Shown piece by piece: positions 1-5,654 of a stretch of 11,667 nucleotides of DNA. The notes beneath the pieces were generated by a model that was given only the letters and a program-made list of their open reading frames with translations, made no database searches and was not told the DNA's origin. This stretch comes from Gemmataceae bacterium (GTDB lineage Bacteria > Planctomycetota > Planctomycetia > Gemmatales > Gemmataceae). Position 1 is the stretch's first letter, and each line of letters begins with the position of its first letter. The position numbers were made by a program, and so were the translations under genes. The DNA lies in NCBI GenBank assembly GCA_025056835.1, contig JANWVS010000018.1, forward strand, positions 1 to 11,667, written 5' to 3'.

Positions 1-546
1 TGCAGTTTGATCAACGAGCCGGACCTGTTGATCTGGGACGAACCGACCCATGGTCTGGACCCCGAAGGCCGCCGCAGCATGCTGGACCTGATCAAGACCT
101 TGGCTCGGGAGAAAACGTTGATCGTCTCCAGCCACAACTTGAGCGACATCGACGAAGTTTGCAACCACGCCGCCGTGCTGAGCGACGGCCATCTGATTTA
201 TTTCGGCTCGCTCCAGGACCTCAAAGGTCGGATGCGGAAAAACCAATACGAACTCGAACTCGATGGCGATCAAAAGGCCATCACCAAGGCACTGAACGTC
301 GTCAAGGCGATGACCGACTTCAAAGCGGTCAGCCTGCGGCAACGACGATTGGAGTTACGGCTCAACGACGACGCCAATATCGCCGCGGCCCTGGCCAACG
401 TGCTGATGACGCTGGCAGACAACAAAGTGACCCTCGTCAGTGTTCGTAGCACCGGCCAAGCCACGGAACAAGCGTTTCTGGAGTTGGTGGAGAAGGAAGG
501 GGCCCGGGGATTCGCCCGAGCTTGGCAGTGTAGCGAAGCGGCTTAG
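1..546 (+). CDS. ABC transporter ATP-binding protein, 3' part (5' end outside window)
   Basis: The reading frame is open from the first base to a TAG at 544-546, so only the C-terminal ~181 residues are here. The visible part begins just before Walker B (LLIWDEP) and continues with the D-loop (THGLDPEGR) and the switch histidine (IVSSHNLSDIDEV), in the order expected of an ABC ATPase. Walker A and the LSGGQ signature must lie upstream of the window. After the ATPase core comes a ~95-residue tail, as in ATPases of ABC-2 type exporters (CcmA/drug-exporter group). A TTG at position 7 is not a plausible start because it lies inside the conserved core. The protein should act at the cytoplasmic face of the membrane and energise the permease encoded 56 bases downstream. 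The substrate cannot be deduced. The truncation is a window-edge effect, not a pseudogene. Confidence 0.93.
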   Translation, partial: CSLINEPDLLIWDEPTHGLDPEGRRSMLDLIKTLAREKTLIVSSHNLSDIDEVCNHAAVLSDGHLIYFGSLQDLKGRMRKNQYELELDGDQKAITKALNVVKAMTDFKAVSLRQRRLELRLNDDANIAAALANVLMTLADNKVTLVSVRSTGQATEQAFLELVEKEGARGFARAWQCSEAA

Positions 547-602
547 TCCCGACGGCAGACGGTGGCGCAGTCGTTGCGCGCCGTTTTGAGACGGACGCAA
601 AC

Positions 603-1379
603 ATGGACACCCCCTCGCCTATGCCCGCGCTGAAGATCAATCGCTGGCTGCCCTACTGGGCCGTCTTCGGCGCCGACGCCCGTCAAACGGTCCAGAGCTG
701 GATCTATCGCCTGTGGGTCCTCTTGTCGCTCGCAGCGGCGGCCGGCTTCCTGCTCTATCGCTTCGGGGCCAAGCAGCAGGCCGGTTTCGTGCAACCCGCC
801 CCGGAGATGATCAGCGACTTGCTCACCTGGGTCGTGTGGGGCAGCGTCACACTGATCATCGTGCTCACCGCCGGCACAATCAGCGGCGAACGCGGCATCG
901 TGGCCGATTCGGTCCTCAGTCGCGGTATCAGCCGTTACCAATACTTTCTCGGGAAATGGCACGCCCGCCTGGCGGTGATCCTGGGGACTTACCTGGTTCT
1001 GGTCGTCCTCGCGTTGGCGGGAGCCTTCGTCTTGCTCCACAGCGACATGTTGACGCTTGACGGCTGCGCCGTGGCCATTGCCGTCGTCGGTGCCCTTCTG
1101 GTGTTGGTGGTCACGTGCGGCGTGAGCGTCAGCGCGTTGTCAACCAACACCGTCGTCTCGATAACGCTGGTCTGGCTGCTGTTGTATGGGGCCGGGTTTC
1201 TCATGTCGCTGCTCCCCGCCAACTACCCGGCCCCTGACCGGGCGTTGCACAATCTTCCGCATGTGTTGCGCGGCGTCTACGACTTGCAGATGGTCGGCCG
1301 GCTGATCAGCGGCGCGCTGTCGCTTTCGCTCCTGATCGCCATCGTGGGCATGATCGGCTTTGCCCGCCGCGACGTCTAG
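603..1379 (+). CDS. ABC-2 type transporter permease
   Basis: This 258-residue protein is the membrane partner of the preceding ATPase. By eye it has about six hydrophobic segments (residues ~35-53, 72-92, 121-144, 152-178, 183-203, 235-253). After the second comes the segment GTISGERGIVADSVLSRGIS (91-110), then YQYFLGK. The pattern 'ISGER....lSR.is...Y..GK' is typical of ABC-2 permeases, where it forms the cytoplasmic coupling region. A short cytoplasmic N-terminus precedes the first membrane segment and a basic FARRDV tail ends the protein. The ATG at 603 has only a weak upstream purine stretch (GAGACGGA). Sharing a strand and lying 56 bases after the ATPase stop, the two genes most likely form one operon. 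The substrate is unknown; export is the usual role of this family. Confidence 0.9.
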   Translation: MDTPSPMPALKINRWLPYWAVFGADARQTVQSWIYRLWVLLSLAAAAGFLLYRFGAKQQAGFVQPAPEMISDLLTWVVWGSVTLIIVLTAGTISGERGIVADSVLSRGISRYQYFLGKWHARLAVILGTYLVLVVLALAGAFVLLHSDMLTLDGCAVAIAVVGALLVLVVTCGVSVSALSTNTVVSITLVWLLLYGAGFLMSLLPANYPAPDRALHNLPHVLRGVYDLQMVGRLISGALSLSLLIAIVGMIGFARRDV

Positions 1380-1490
1380 GCACCCGCCCGGCGCCGCGGC
1401 TCGGTGCTGGTGGGAGGCGACCATCGGCGGCGATTCCGTAACGTATCTGACAAGCAAACGGATCGTTGTCCTGGTACGATGAGATGTTCC

Positions 1491-2156
1491 ATGGCGAAGC
1501 CCTCAAAAGGCCGTGTCGCCGCCCTGCGCCGCCGAGCTGATCGACTGCGCCGCGGACTGGCCAAGCTTTATCCCGATGCACGTTGCGCCCTCAACTTCGA
1601 CAATCCGCTGCAACTGCTCATCGCCACGATCCTCTCGGCCCAATGCACCGACACGCGGGTGAACCTGGTCACGCCGGCCCTGTTTGCGCGCTTTCCCGAT
1701 GCCCGCGCGTTCGCGGAAGCCGACCGCAACGAGCTTGAAACGATGATCCAGTCGACCGGCTTCTTTCGCAATAAAGCCAAGAACATTCAAGAATGCTGCA
1801 AGATCCTGGTTCAACGACACGACGGCGAGGTTCCGGCGACGATGGAGGAACTAGTCCCGCTGCCCGGCGTCGGCCGCAAGACCGCTAACGTCGTCCTGGG
1901 AAATGCCTTCGGCGTTCCCGGCATTACGGTCGATACCCACGTCACGCGATTGTCGCGGCGCATGGGGCTGACACAACACGACGACCCAGAAAAGATCGAA
2001 CGCGATCTCATGGAGCTTGTTCCCCGGCGCGAATGGACGATGTTCAGCCACCGGATGATTCTCCACGGCCGGCAAGTCTGTTCCGCGCGCAAGCCCAACT
2101 GCCTCGGCTGCGCTTTGGCCAAGGATTGTCCGAAAGTGGGAGTCGTCCCGTCGTGA
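1491..2156 (+). CDS. nth: endonuclease III (DNA glycosylase/AP lyase)
   Basis: This is a base-excision repair enzyme that removes oxidised pyrimidines and cleaves at the abasic site. From the ATG at 1491 it is 221 residues, close to the ~211 of E. coli Nth. The helix-hairpin-helix [12 protein letters not shown] (124-135) carries the catalytic lysine K130, and the catalytic aspartate is D148 in VDTH. A complete 4Fe-4S motif C-x6-C-x2-C-x5-C is formed by C197, C204, C207 and C213. The early motif [17 protein letters not shown] also matches the family. The frame is open back to ATGs at 1404 and 1479. I prefer 1491 because the homologous part begins soon after it; 1479 would add only MRCS, and the residues from 1404 look non-coding. 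No strong Shine-Dalgarno is visible. All key residues are present, so it should be active. Confidence 0.96.
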   Translation: MAKPSKGRVAALRRRADRLRRGLAKLYPDARCALNFDNPLQLLIATILSAQCTDTRVNLVTPALFARFPDARAFAEADRNELETMIQSTGFFRNKAKNIQECCKILVQRHDGEVPATMEELVPLPGVGRKTANVVLGNAFGVPGITVDTHVTRLSRRMGLTQHDDPEKIERDLMELVPRREWTMFSHRMILHGRQVCSARKPNCLGCALAKDCPKVGVVPS

Positions 2157-2173
2157 TCTCGCCTTCGGTCCTC

Positions 2174-2177
2174 GAGG
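2174..2177 (+). promoter_or_regulatory. ribosome binding site of pepT
   Basis: GAGG lies seven bases before the ATG at 2185 and fixes the pepT start. The 28-base gap after nth is too short for an obvious separate promoter, so pepT is probably read from the nth transcript. Confidence 0.55.
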
Positions 2178-2184
2178 TTGGTGC

Positions 2185-3420
2185 ATGGATACCCTGCTCG
2201 ATCGCTTTTGCCGCTACGTTCGTATCAACACCCAGGCCGATGAAACCGCCGCCTGCTATCCGAGCACATCCGGCCAACGCGAACTGGGCCGGCTGTTAGC
2301 CCAAGAACTGCTCGACCTCGGCTTGCGCGACGCCCACCAGGACGAGCACGGCATTGTCCTGGCGACGTTGCCGGCGACGGTTCGCCACGCGGCGCCGACC
2401 ATGGCGTGGATCGCGCATCTCGATACTTCGCCGGAAACCTCGGGCGCTGGCGTCCGACCGATCGTCCATCGTGCTTATGCCGGCGGCGACATCATGCTGC
2501 CCGGAGCACCGGGTCGAGTGATTCGGGTTGATGCCAATCCGGAATTGAACGCCCTGATCGGCAAGACGCTCATTACCAGCGACGGCACCACGCTCTTGGG
2601 CGCCGACGACAAAGCCGGTATTGCGGTCATTATGGAAGCCGCGGCCTTGCTGGTGGCACATCCCGACCTTGCCCACGGCCCCATCCGCATTTGCTTTACG
2701 TGCGACGAGGAAATCGGCCGCGGTACGGATCACTTGGATTTGGACCAACTCGGGGCCACGGTCGCCTATACGCTCGACGGTGCCGGCGAAGGAGAAATCG
2801 ACGTGGAGACATTTTCTGCCGACCTCGCGGTCGTCACCATCACCGGCGTCAACATCCACCCGAGCATAGCAAAAGGCGCCATGGTCAATGCGGTTCGCCT
2901 GGCGGGGCAATTTCTCGAACGCCTGCCTTGGTTGACCATGGCCCCGGAAACGACGGAGGGGCGCGACGGCTTTTTGCACCCGTACCGCCTTGAAGGCGGC
3001 GTAGCCCAGGCAACCTTGCGGATCCTGCTGCGCGATTTCGTCACGGCGAAGCTCACCGAGAAAGCTCAGCTCTTAGAACACATCGCCGCGGGGCTTCGCG
3101 CCGAACATCCCCGGGCCAGCATCGAAGTCAAAGTGACGCCGCAATATCGCAACATGGCCGAGGGTTTAACCAAGGAGCCGCGGGCCGCCGCCTTGGCGGC
3201 CGAAGCCATGCGGCGCGTCGGCCTCAAGCCGCGGTTCACGTTCGTGCGCGGCGGAACCGATGGGGCCAAACTCACGGAGAGAGGCTTGCCGACGCCGAAC
3301 CTCTCGTGCGGCGAGCACAATTTGCATTCTCCGTTAGAGTTCACATGCCTCGAAGAGATGGCGACGGCGACGAAAGTGCTCATTGAATTGGCCCAGCTGT
3401 GGGGTGCCGAGAAAGCGTAA
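2185..3420 (+). CDS. pepT: peptidase T (tripeptide aminopeptidase, M20 family)
   Basis: This is a cytoplasmic di-zinc aminopeptidase that releases the N-terminal residue from tripeptides, with a role in peptide recycling. The protein has 411 residues; E. coli PepT has 408. The metal and catalytic sites are recognisable in order: IAHLDTSP (H78, D80), GADDKAG (D141), CDEEIGRG (E175, E176), TLDG (D198), and the C-terminal GEHNLHSPLEF (H381). HPSIAK (H225), from the lid/dimerisation domain, corresponds to the PepT HPGxAK motif with Ser for Gly. The N-terminal FCRYVRINTQAD and YPSTSGQ are typical of PepT rather than of other M20 peptidases. The start is supported by a GAGG seven bases upstream. 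It follows nth closely on the same strand, although the two have no obvious functional link. Nothing suggests inactivation. Confidence 0.96.
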   Translation: MDTLLDRFCRYVRINTQADETAACYPSTSGQRELGRLLAQELLDLGLRDAHQDEHGIVLATLPATVRHAAPTMAWIAHLDTSPETSGAGVRPIVHRAYAGGDIMLPGAPGRVIRVDANPELNALIGKTLITSDGTTLLGADDKAGIAVIMEAAALLVAHPDLAHGPIRICFTCDEEIGRGTDHLDLDQLGATVAYTLDGAGEGEIDVETFSADLAVVTITGVNIHPSIAKGAMVNAVRLAGQFLERLPWLTMAPETTEGRDGFLHPYRLEGGVAQATLRILLRDFVTAKLTEKAQLLEHIAAGLRAEHPRASIEVKVTPQYRNMAEGLTKEPRAAALAAEAMRRVGLKPRFTFVRGGTDGAKLTERGLPTPNLSCGEHNLHSPLEFTCLEEMATATKVLIELAQLWGAEKA

Positions 3421-3463
3421 CGAGGTGCTGTCGGCGACATTGCCGATTGGCGTCGGGGACGTC

Positions 3464-3491
3464 TTGGCCCGCTGCGGTTGAGTCCTACAAT
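3464..3491 (+). promoter_or_regulatory. candidate sigma70-type promoter of the 34-residue basic protein gene
   Basis: TTGGCC (3464-3469), a 16-base spacer and TACAAT (3486-3491) resemble TTGACA/TATAAT (four and five matches of six). It lies in the gap after pepT, and transcription would begin near 3498, giving a leader of about 46 bases. Planctomycete promoters are poorly defined, so this is only a pattern match. Confidence 0.4.
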
Positions 3492-3518
3492 AATAGGCAC
3501 GTATTGCGACATCCCTCC

Positions 3519-3539
3519 GGAGAGAGCAACAAGGTTGCT
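3519..3539 (+). promoter_or_regulatory. Shine-Dalgarno followed by a hairpin before the small basic gene
   Basis: GGAGAG (3519-3524) is a good Shine-Dalgarno but sits 19 bases before the ATG at 3544, too far to work as a linear leader. The bases between form a perfect 6-bp stem, AGCAAC (3525-3530) with GTTGCT (3534-3539), around an AAG loop. If the stem forms, only four bases separate the Shine-Dalgarno end and the ATG apart from the hairpin, restoring a normal spacing. This could set or regulate translation; the structural reading is inference. Confidence 0.45.
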
Positions 3540-3543
3540 GTTC

Positions 3544-3648
3544 ATGCGCCGCAAGGAACTGCGAACCGCGGCCAAGCGCCGCCGCAAGGCCCTGAAACAT
3601 CCCACCCCGAAAGCCATCCGCAAGCGTGCCCGCTTGGGTCGCCGTTAA
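3544..3648 (+). CDS. 34-residue highly basic small protein, possibly ribosome-associated
   Basis: The frame from ATG 3544 to TAA 3646-3648 encodes 34 residues, starting MRRKELRTAAKRRRKALKH and ending KRARLGRR. Roughly half the residues are Lys or Arg, with one acidic residue, no Cys and no hydrophobic segment, so it is predicted to bind RNA or DNA. It has its own promoter-like sequence, a Shine-Dalgarno with an intervening hairpin, and a strong stem 22 bases after the stop, which argues for a real gene. It is not L34, L36 or bTHX by sequence. In size, charge and the basic 'R-x-R-x-LG-basic' ending it recalls the tiny ribosomal proteins of the bS22/COX24-like group, but I cannot establish homology. 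Function remains unknown. Confidence 0.62.
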   Translation: MRRKELRTAAKRRRKALKHPTPKAIRKRARLGRR

Positions 3649-3669
3649 ACCGTGGTTGAACCAAGGGAG

Positions 3670-3695
3670 GCGACGGCGGCATTGCCGGCCGTTGC
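3670..3695 (+). terminator. candidate terminator stem after the small basic gene
   Basis: GCGACGGCGGC (3670-3680), loop ATT and GCCGGCCGTTGC (3684-3695) can pair as about 11 base pairs with one G-T wobble and one bulge. It begins 22 bases after the small gene's stop. Only a weak T-containing tract (TTCACGTTTC) follows, so it is at best an imperfect intrinsic terminator or an RNA 3'-end stabiliser. Confidence 0.4.
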
Positions 3696-3774
3696 TTCAC
3701 GTTTCGCCAAGACGGTAAGCCCGATCCAACAGCAGCGGACAGAGATTAAAAAGGAATGAACAGCAAAACAGATC

Positions 3775-3796
3775 CGTCTCATTTGCGTCTCATAAT
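3775..3796 (+). promoter_or_regulatory. tandem CGTCTCAT repeat overlapping a -10-like CATAAT
   Basis: CGTCTCAT occurs at 3775-3782 and again at 3786-3793, 11 bases apart (one helical turn). The second copy runs into CATAAT (3791-3796), a five-of-six match to a -10 hexamer. No good -35 is visible, which would fit activator dependence. It precedes the gene pair at 3850-4770. The functional assignment is inferred from position and spacing only. Confidence 0.35.
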
Positions 3797-3849
3797 TTAT
3801 GCTGATTCGGATCAATGGAGTCCGATTCGTTTCGCGTAACCGACCTTCA

Positions 3850-4170
3850 ATGATGGCCACGGACTTAGACAAAGTCACGCGCAACCACATCCTTCGAGCT
3901 TGCGACCTGTTCGATGCCGGAAAACGGGTGCCGAAGCGGCAAGTGCACAGTCTTGTCGTCGAGATCAAGGGCCGACTCTACCCGGCGAATTTTTTGCTGA
4001 AGGTAGCCCGCGAATTAGCCGGCGGCGATGCGGACGATTCCTCCGGCGCGCTCCCCAGCACCCAAACCATCAAATACTTTCGCAAGCTCGGCTTTGCCAT
4101 CCGCCGCGGCCCGCTGCAATTCATCAATCCGGCGACGGAAGTCGACAAGCCGACCGATGAAGGTTCGTAA
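3850..4170 (+). CDS. small stand-alone protein resembling the ScoMcrA-type N-terminal head domain
   Basis: From ATG 3850 this is a 106-residue protein. Residues ~9-84 show a recognisable pattern: VTRNHILRACDLFD, then KRQVHSLVVEIKGRLYPANFLLKVA, then a variable Gly/Asp/Ser loop, then TIKYFRKLGFAI. This 'T..hIl.A...' / 'G+.YP.k.l...A' / 'f..LGF' layout is what I know from the N-terminal head of modification-dependent endonucleases such as ScoMcrA and related multidomain nucleases. There it precedes SRA or HNH domains. Here nothing follows: no HNH, SRA or PD-D/ExK motif is present, so it is probably a binding rather than a cutting module. A longer start at 3799 would add 17 residues that look unlike the family, and neither start has a clear Shine-Dalgarno. 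It ends nine bases before the kinase-like gene, implying co-transcription. Existence is fairly sure; the domain call is moderate. Confidence 0.6.
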   Translation: MMATDLDKVTRNHILRACDLFDAGKRVPKRQVHSLVVEIKGRLYPANFLLKVARELAGGDADDSSGALPSTQTIKYFRKLGFAIRRGPLQFINPATEVDKPTDEGS

Positions 4171-4179
4171 ACTTCCTCC

Positions 4180-4770
4180 ATGAGATGGGCGGCAGACGTG
4201 GCGATCGTCAAAGTAGGCGGCAGTCTCTTCGACCTTGCTGACCTGCGGCGCCGTTTGCTCGACTGGCTTGATTCGTTGACGGTGTCCCGAGTGCTGCTCA
4301 TCCCCGGCGGCGGGACTGCGGCGGACGTCGTCCGCGCTTGGGACCGACGATTTCAGCTGGGAGAAGAGACTTCCCATTGGTTGGCGCTGCGCATGTTGCA
4401 AGTCAATGCCCATCTCTTGGCGCACTTGCTGCCCGGGGCGGTTGTTCTGAGCCGACTGGAGCAACTTCCGCCGGAGCCACGTCCGTTCCTGGCGGTCTTG
4501 GATGCGCTGGCGTTTGCGCAAGGCGATGAGGCAGACCCGAATCATGTTCCGCACCGTTGGGAAGCAACCAGCGATAGTATCGCCCTTCGGGTGGCTCAAG
4601 TGCTCGGCGCTGGGGTGCTTTACTTGTTGAAATCGGTGGCTTGGGACAACGGAGATTGGGAAGCAGCGGCGCGCCGCGGGGTGGTCGATCCCTTCTTTCC
4701 GGACTTGGTGCGTCGCGGTTCGGCGTTGTCGATTCACGTGGTCAATCTGCGGGCCTGGCGTGCATCCTGA
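4180..4770 (+). CDS. amino acid kinase family protein, MfnE-like (candidate aminomethylfuran-methyl phosphate kinase)
   Basis: This 196-residue protein has the amino-acid-kinase fold signatures: VKVGGSLF (10-17) for phosphate binding, IPGGG (41-45), and a C-terminal nucleotide-site region HRWEATSDSIALRVA (125-139) followed by LYLLKSV and VVDPFFP. It is much shorter than aspartate or acetylglutamate kinases. The compact form matches the small kinase-like proteins encoded with H4MPT/methanofuran genes in methylotrophs and planctomycetes. In methanogens the family member MfnE phosphorylates 5-(aminomethyl)-3-furanmethanol phosphate during methanofuran synthesis. The gene facing it is mfnB of the same pathway, which supports the assignment. 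Its 3' end overlaps mfnB by 29 bases (stop 4768-4770). The ATG at 4180 has no well-placed Shine-Dalgarno. The fold is certain; the precise substrate is inferred from context. Confidence 0.85.
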   Translation: MRWAADVAIVKVGGSLFDLADLRRRLLDWLDSLTVSRVLLIPGGGTAADVVRAWDRRFQLGEETSHWLALRMLQVNAHLLAHLLPGAVVLSRLEQLPPEPRPFLAVLDALAFAQGDEADPNHVPHRWEATSDSIALRVAQVLGAGVLYLLKSVAWDNGDWEAAARRGVVDPFFPDLVRRGSALSIHVVNLRAWRAS

Positions 4771-5455
4771 TACGACAGGCCAACTCCTGGACGCGTGCCA
4801 AGTCCATGGGGGCATCGCGCTGGCCGCCAGCACAGACGGCACCCCGGACGGCAAACCAGGTAGGGCCAGCACTAAGCAGCTGGTCGATTTCCGCCAGGCC
4901 GAGTGAACCGGCCAAAGCGACGCGAACGCCACGCGCCGCGCAGGCGCGACAGATCGCTTGAACTTCAGCCGCCGACAACCAATCCAGCAAGGTCGGTGGA
5001 CGCTTGCCGGCTTCGGCAGAATTTTTCTGATAGGTGTCGATCAGGAGGACGTTGCCGCGGCGGCTACAGGCAAAGGCGACGACCTCGTCCAACGACGGGG
5101 CCTCGGCCCAGCGCCAATCGGCATAAGCAACGACGACAGCTTGAGGCCCCGGCCGCTCCAGCTGCTTCGTCAGCGAGCGCTGCCAACCACGGCCGGCGGC
5201 GCCGGCGAGGCCCCATTTGACAAAGTGCAAACCGGCGACGTTGGGGAACGGCGCCTCGTTTTCGAATAGTTCACCCAAAGCGGCGCTTAGCGGCGCCCGC
5301 CCCGCGACTCGGGCGGCGACGGCCGCCAGCGTCGCCTCGTCAGCCCGGCCGAGCGCCCCGCGGGTCGGTTCTTTGACATCGATCAACGACGCCCCGCCGG
5401 CCAGGGCGATTTCGGCTTCGCGGGCGTTCCGAACGCTGACCAGCAGCCGCGACAT
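4742..5455 (-). CDS. mfnB: (5-formylfuran-3-yl)methyl phosphate synthase
   Basis: This 237-residue cytoplasmic TIM-barrel enzyme condenses two glyceraldehyde-3-phosphate molecules into 4-(hydroxymethyl)-2-furancarboxaldehyde phosphate, the first step of methanofuran synthesis. Family hallmarks appear in order: LLVSVRNAREAEIALAGGA, IDVKEPTRGALG with K28 (equivalent to the Schiff-base lysine K27 of the Methanocaldococcus enzyme), HFVKWG with K80 (K85), LLIDTYQK with D140 and K144 (D151 and K155, the same four-residue spacing), LAGSLGL and AVRGAVC followed by RD. All proposed catalytic residues are kept, so it should be active. The start is the CAT complement at 5453-5455; the leader is short and lacks a Shine-Dalgarno. 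In bacteria the product serves a methanofuran-like carrier used with H4MPT in C1 oxidation. The opposing kinase-like gene probably belongs to the same pathway. Confidence 0.93.
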   Translation of the reverse strand: MSRLLVSVRNAREAEIALAGGASLIDVKEPTRGALGRADEATLAAVAARVAGRAPLSAALGELFENEAPFPNVAGLHFVKWGLAGAAGRGWQRSLTKQLERPGPQAVVVAYADWRWAEAPSLDEVVAFACSRRGNVLLIDTYQKNSAEAGKRPPTLLDWLSAAEVQAICRACAARGVRVALAGSLGLAEIDQLLSAGPTWFAVRGAVCAGGQRDAPMDLARVQELACRIRMHARPAD

Positions 5456-5465
5456 TCAGATCGGT

Positions 5466-5517
5466 CTCATAAGTTTTTCGCAAGTCGGTTGCGAATCATT
5501 CAGTTACAAGCTACGTT
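5466..5517. promoter_or_regulatory. divergent control region between mfnB and the kinase-tubulin gene, with a palindrome
   Basis: A perfect 7-bp inverted repeat, TTCGCAAGTCGGTTGCGAA (5477-5495), sits in the 199-base divergent gap. On the minus strand its TTCGCA lies 18 bases before TATGAG (complement of 5466-5471), a weak promoter that would start mfnB mRNA only a few bases before its ATG. On the plus strand TTGCGA (5489-5494) lies 17 bases before TACGTT (5512-5517), a weak promoter for the kinase gene. One regulator binding the palindrome could therefore block both. The palindrome is directly visible; the promoters are weak matches (3-4 of 6) and the regulation is inferred. Confidence 0.4.
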
Positions 5518-5654
5518 TTTCCTGGAGAGTGGACAAGCAGGCGAGGCCCCCCTCGTGACGCTCCGGTTGCGGTGCGCGAGGCCAAGCGATTTGCCGCGGA
5601 CCGGCGTTTCAGCCTCGTTTGCGGAAAGTGCGGCGCTGCTCCTGGAACTTCCCC

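Noticed and set aside
1448..1480. Promoter-like CTGACA and TACGAT before nth
   Set aside because: The spacing between the two boxes is about 22 bases, too long for a sigma70-type promoter.
3649..3849. Search for a tRNA or structured RNA in the gap after the small basic gene
   Set aside because: No cloverleaf or T-loop consensus was found; only the terminator-like stem and the tandem repeat are supported.
5541..5583. Direct repeat GCGAGGCC and a CGAGG/CCTCG mini-hairpin
   Set aside because: Both are short and GC-rich, and likely by chance at this base composition.
5619..5654. Upstream ATG start for the kinase-tubulin protein
   Set aside because: The 12 added residues do not look protein-like, and the ATG at 5655 directly precedes the family-like N-terminus.
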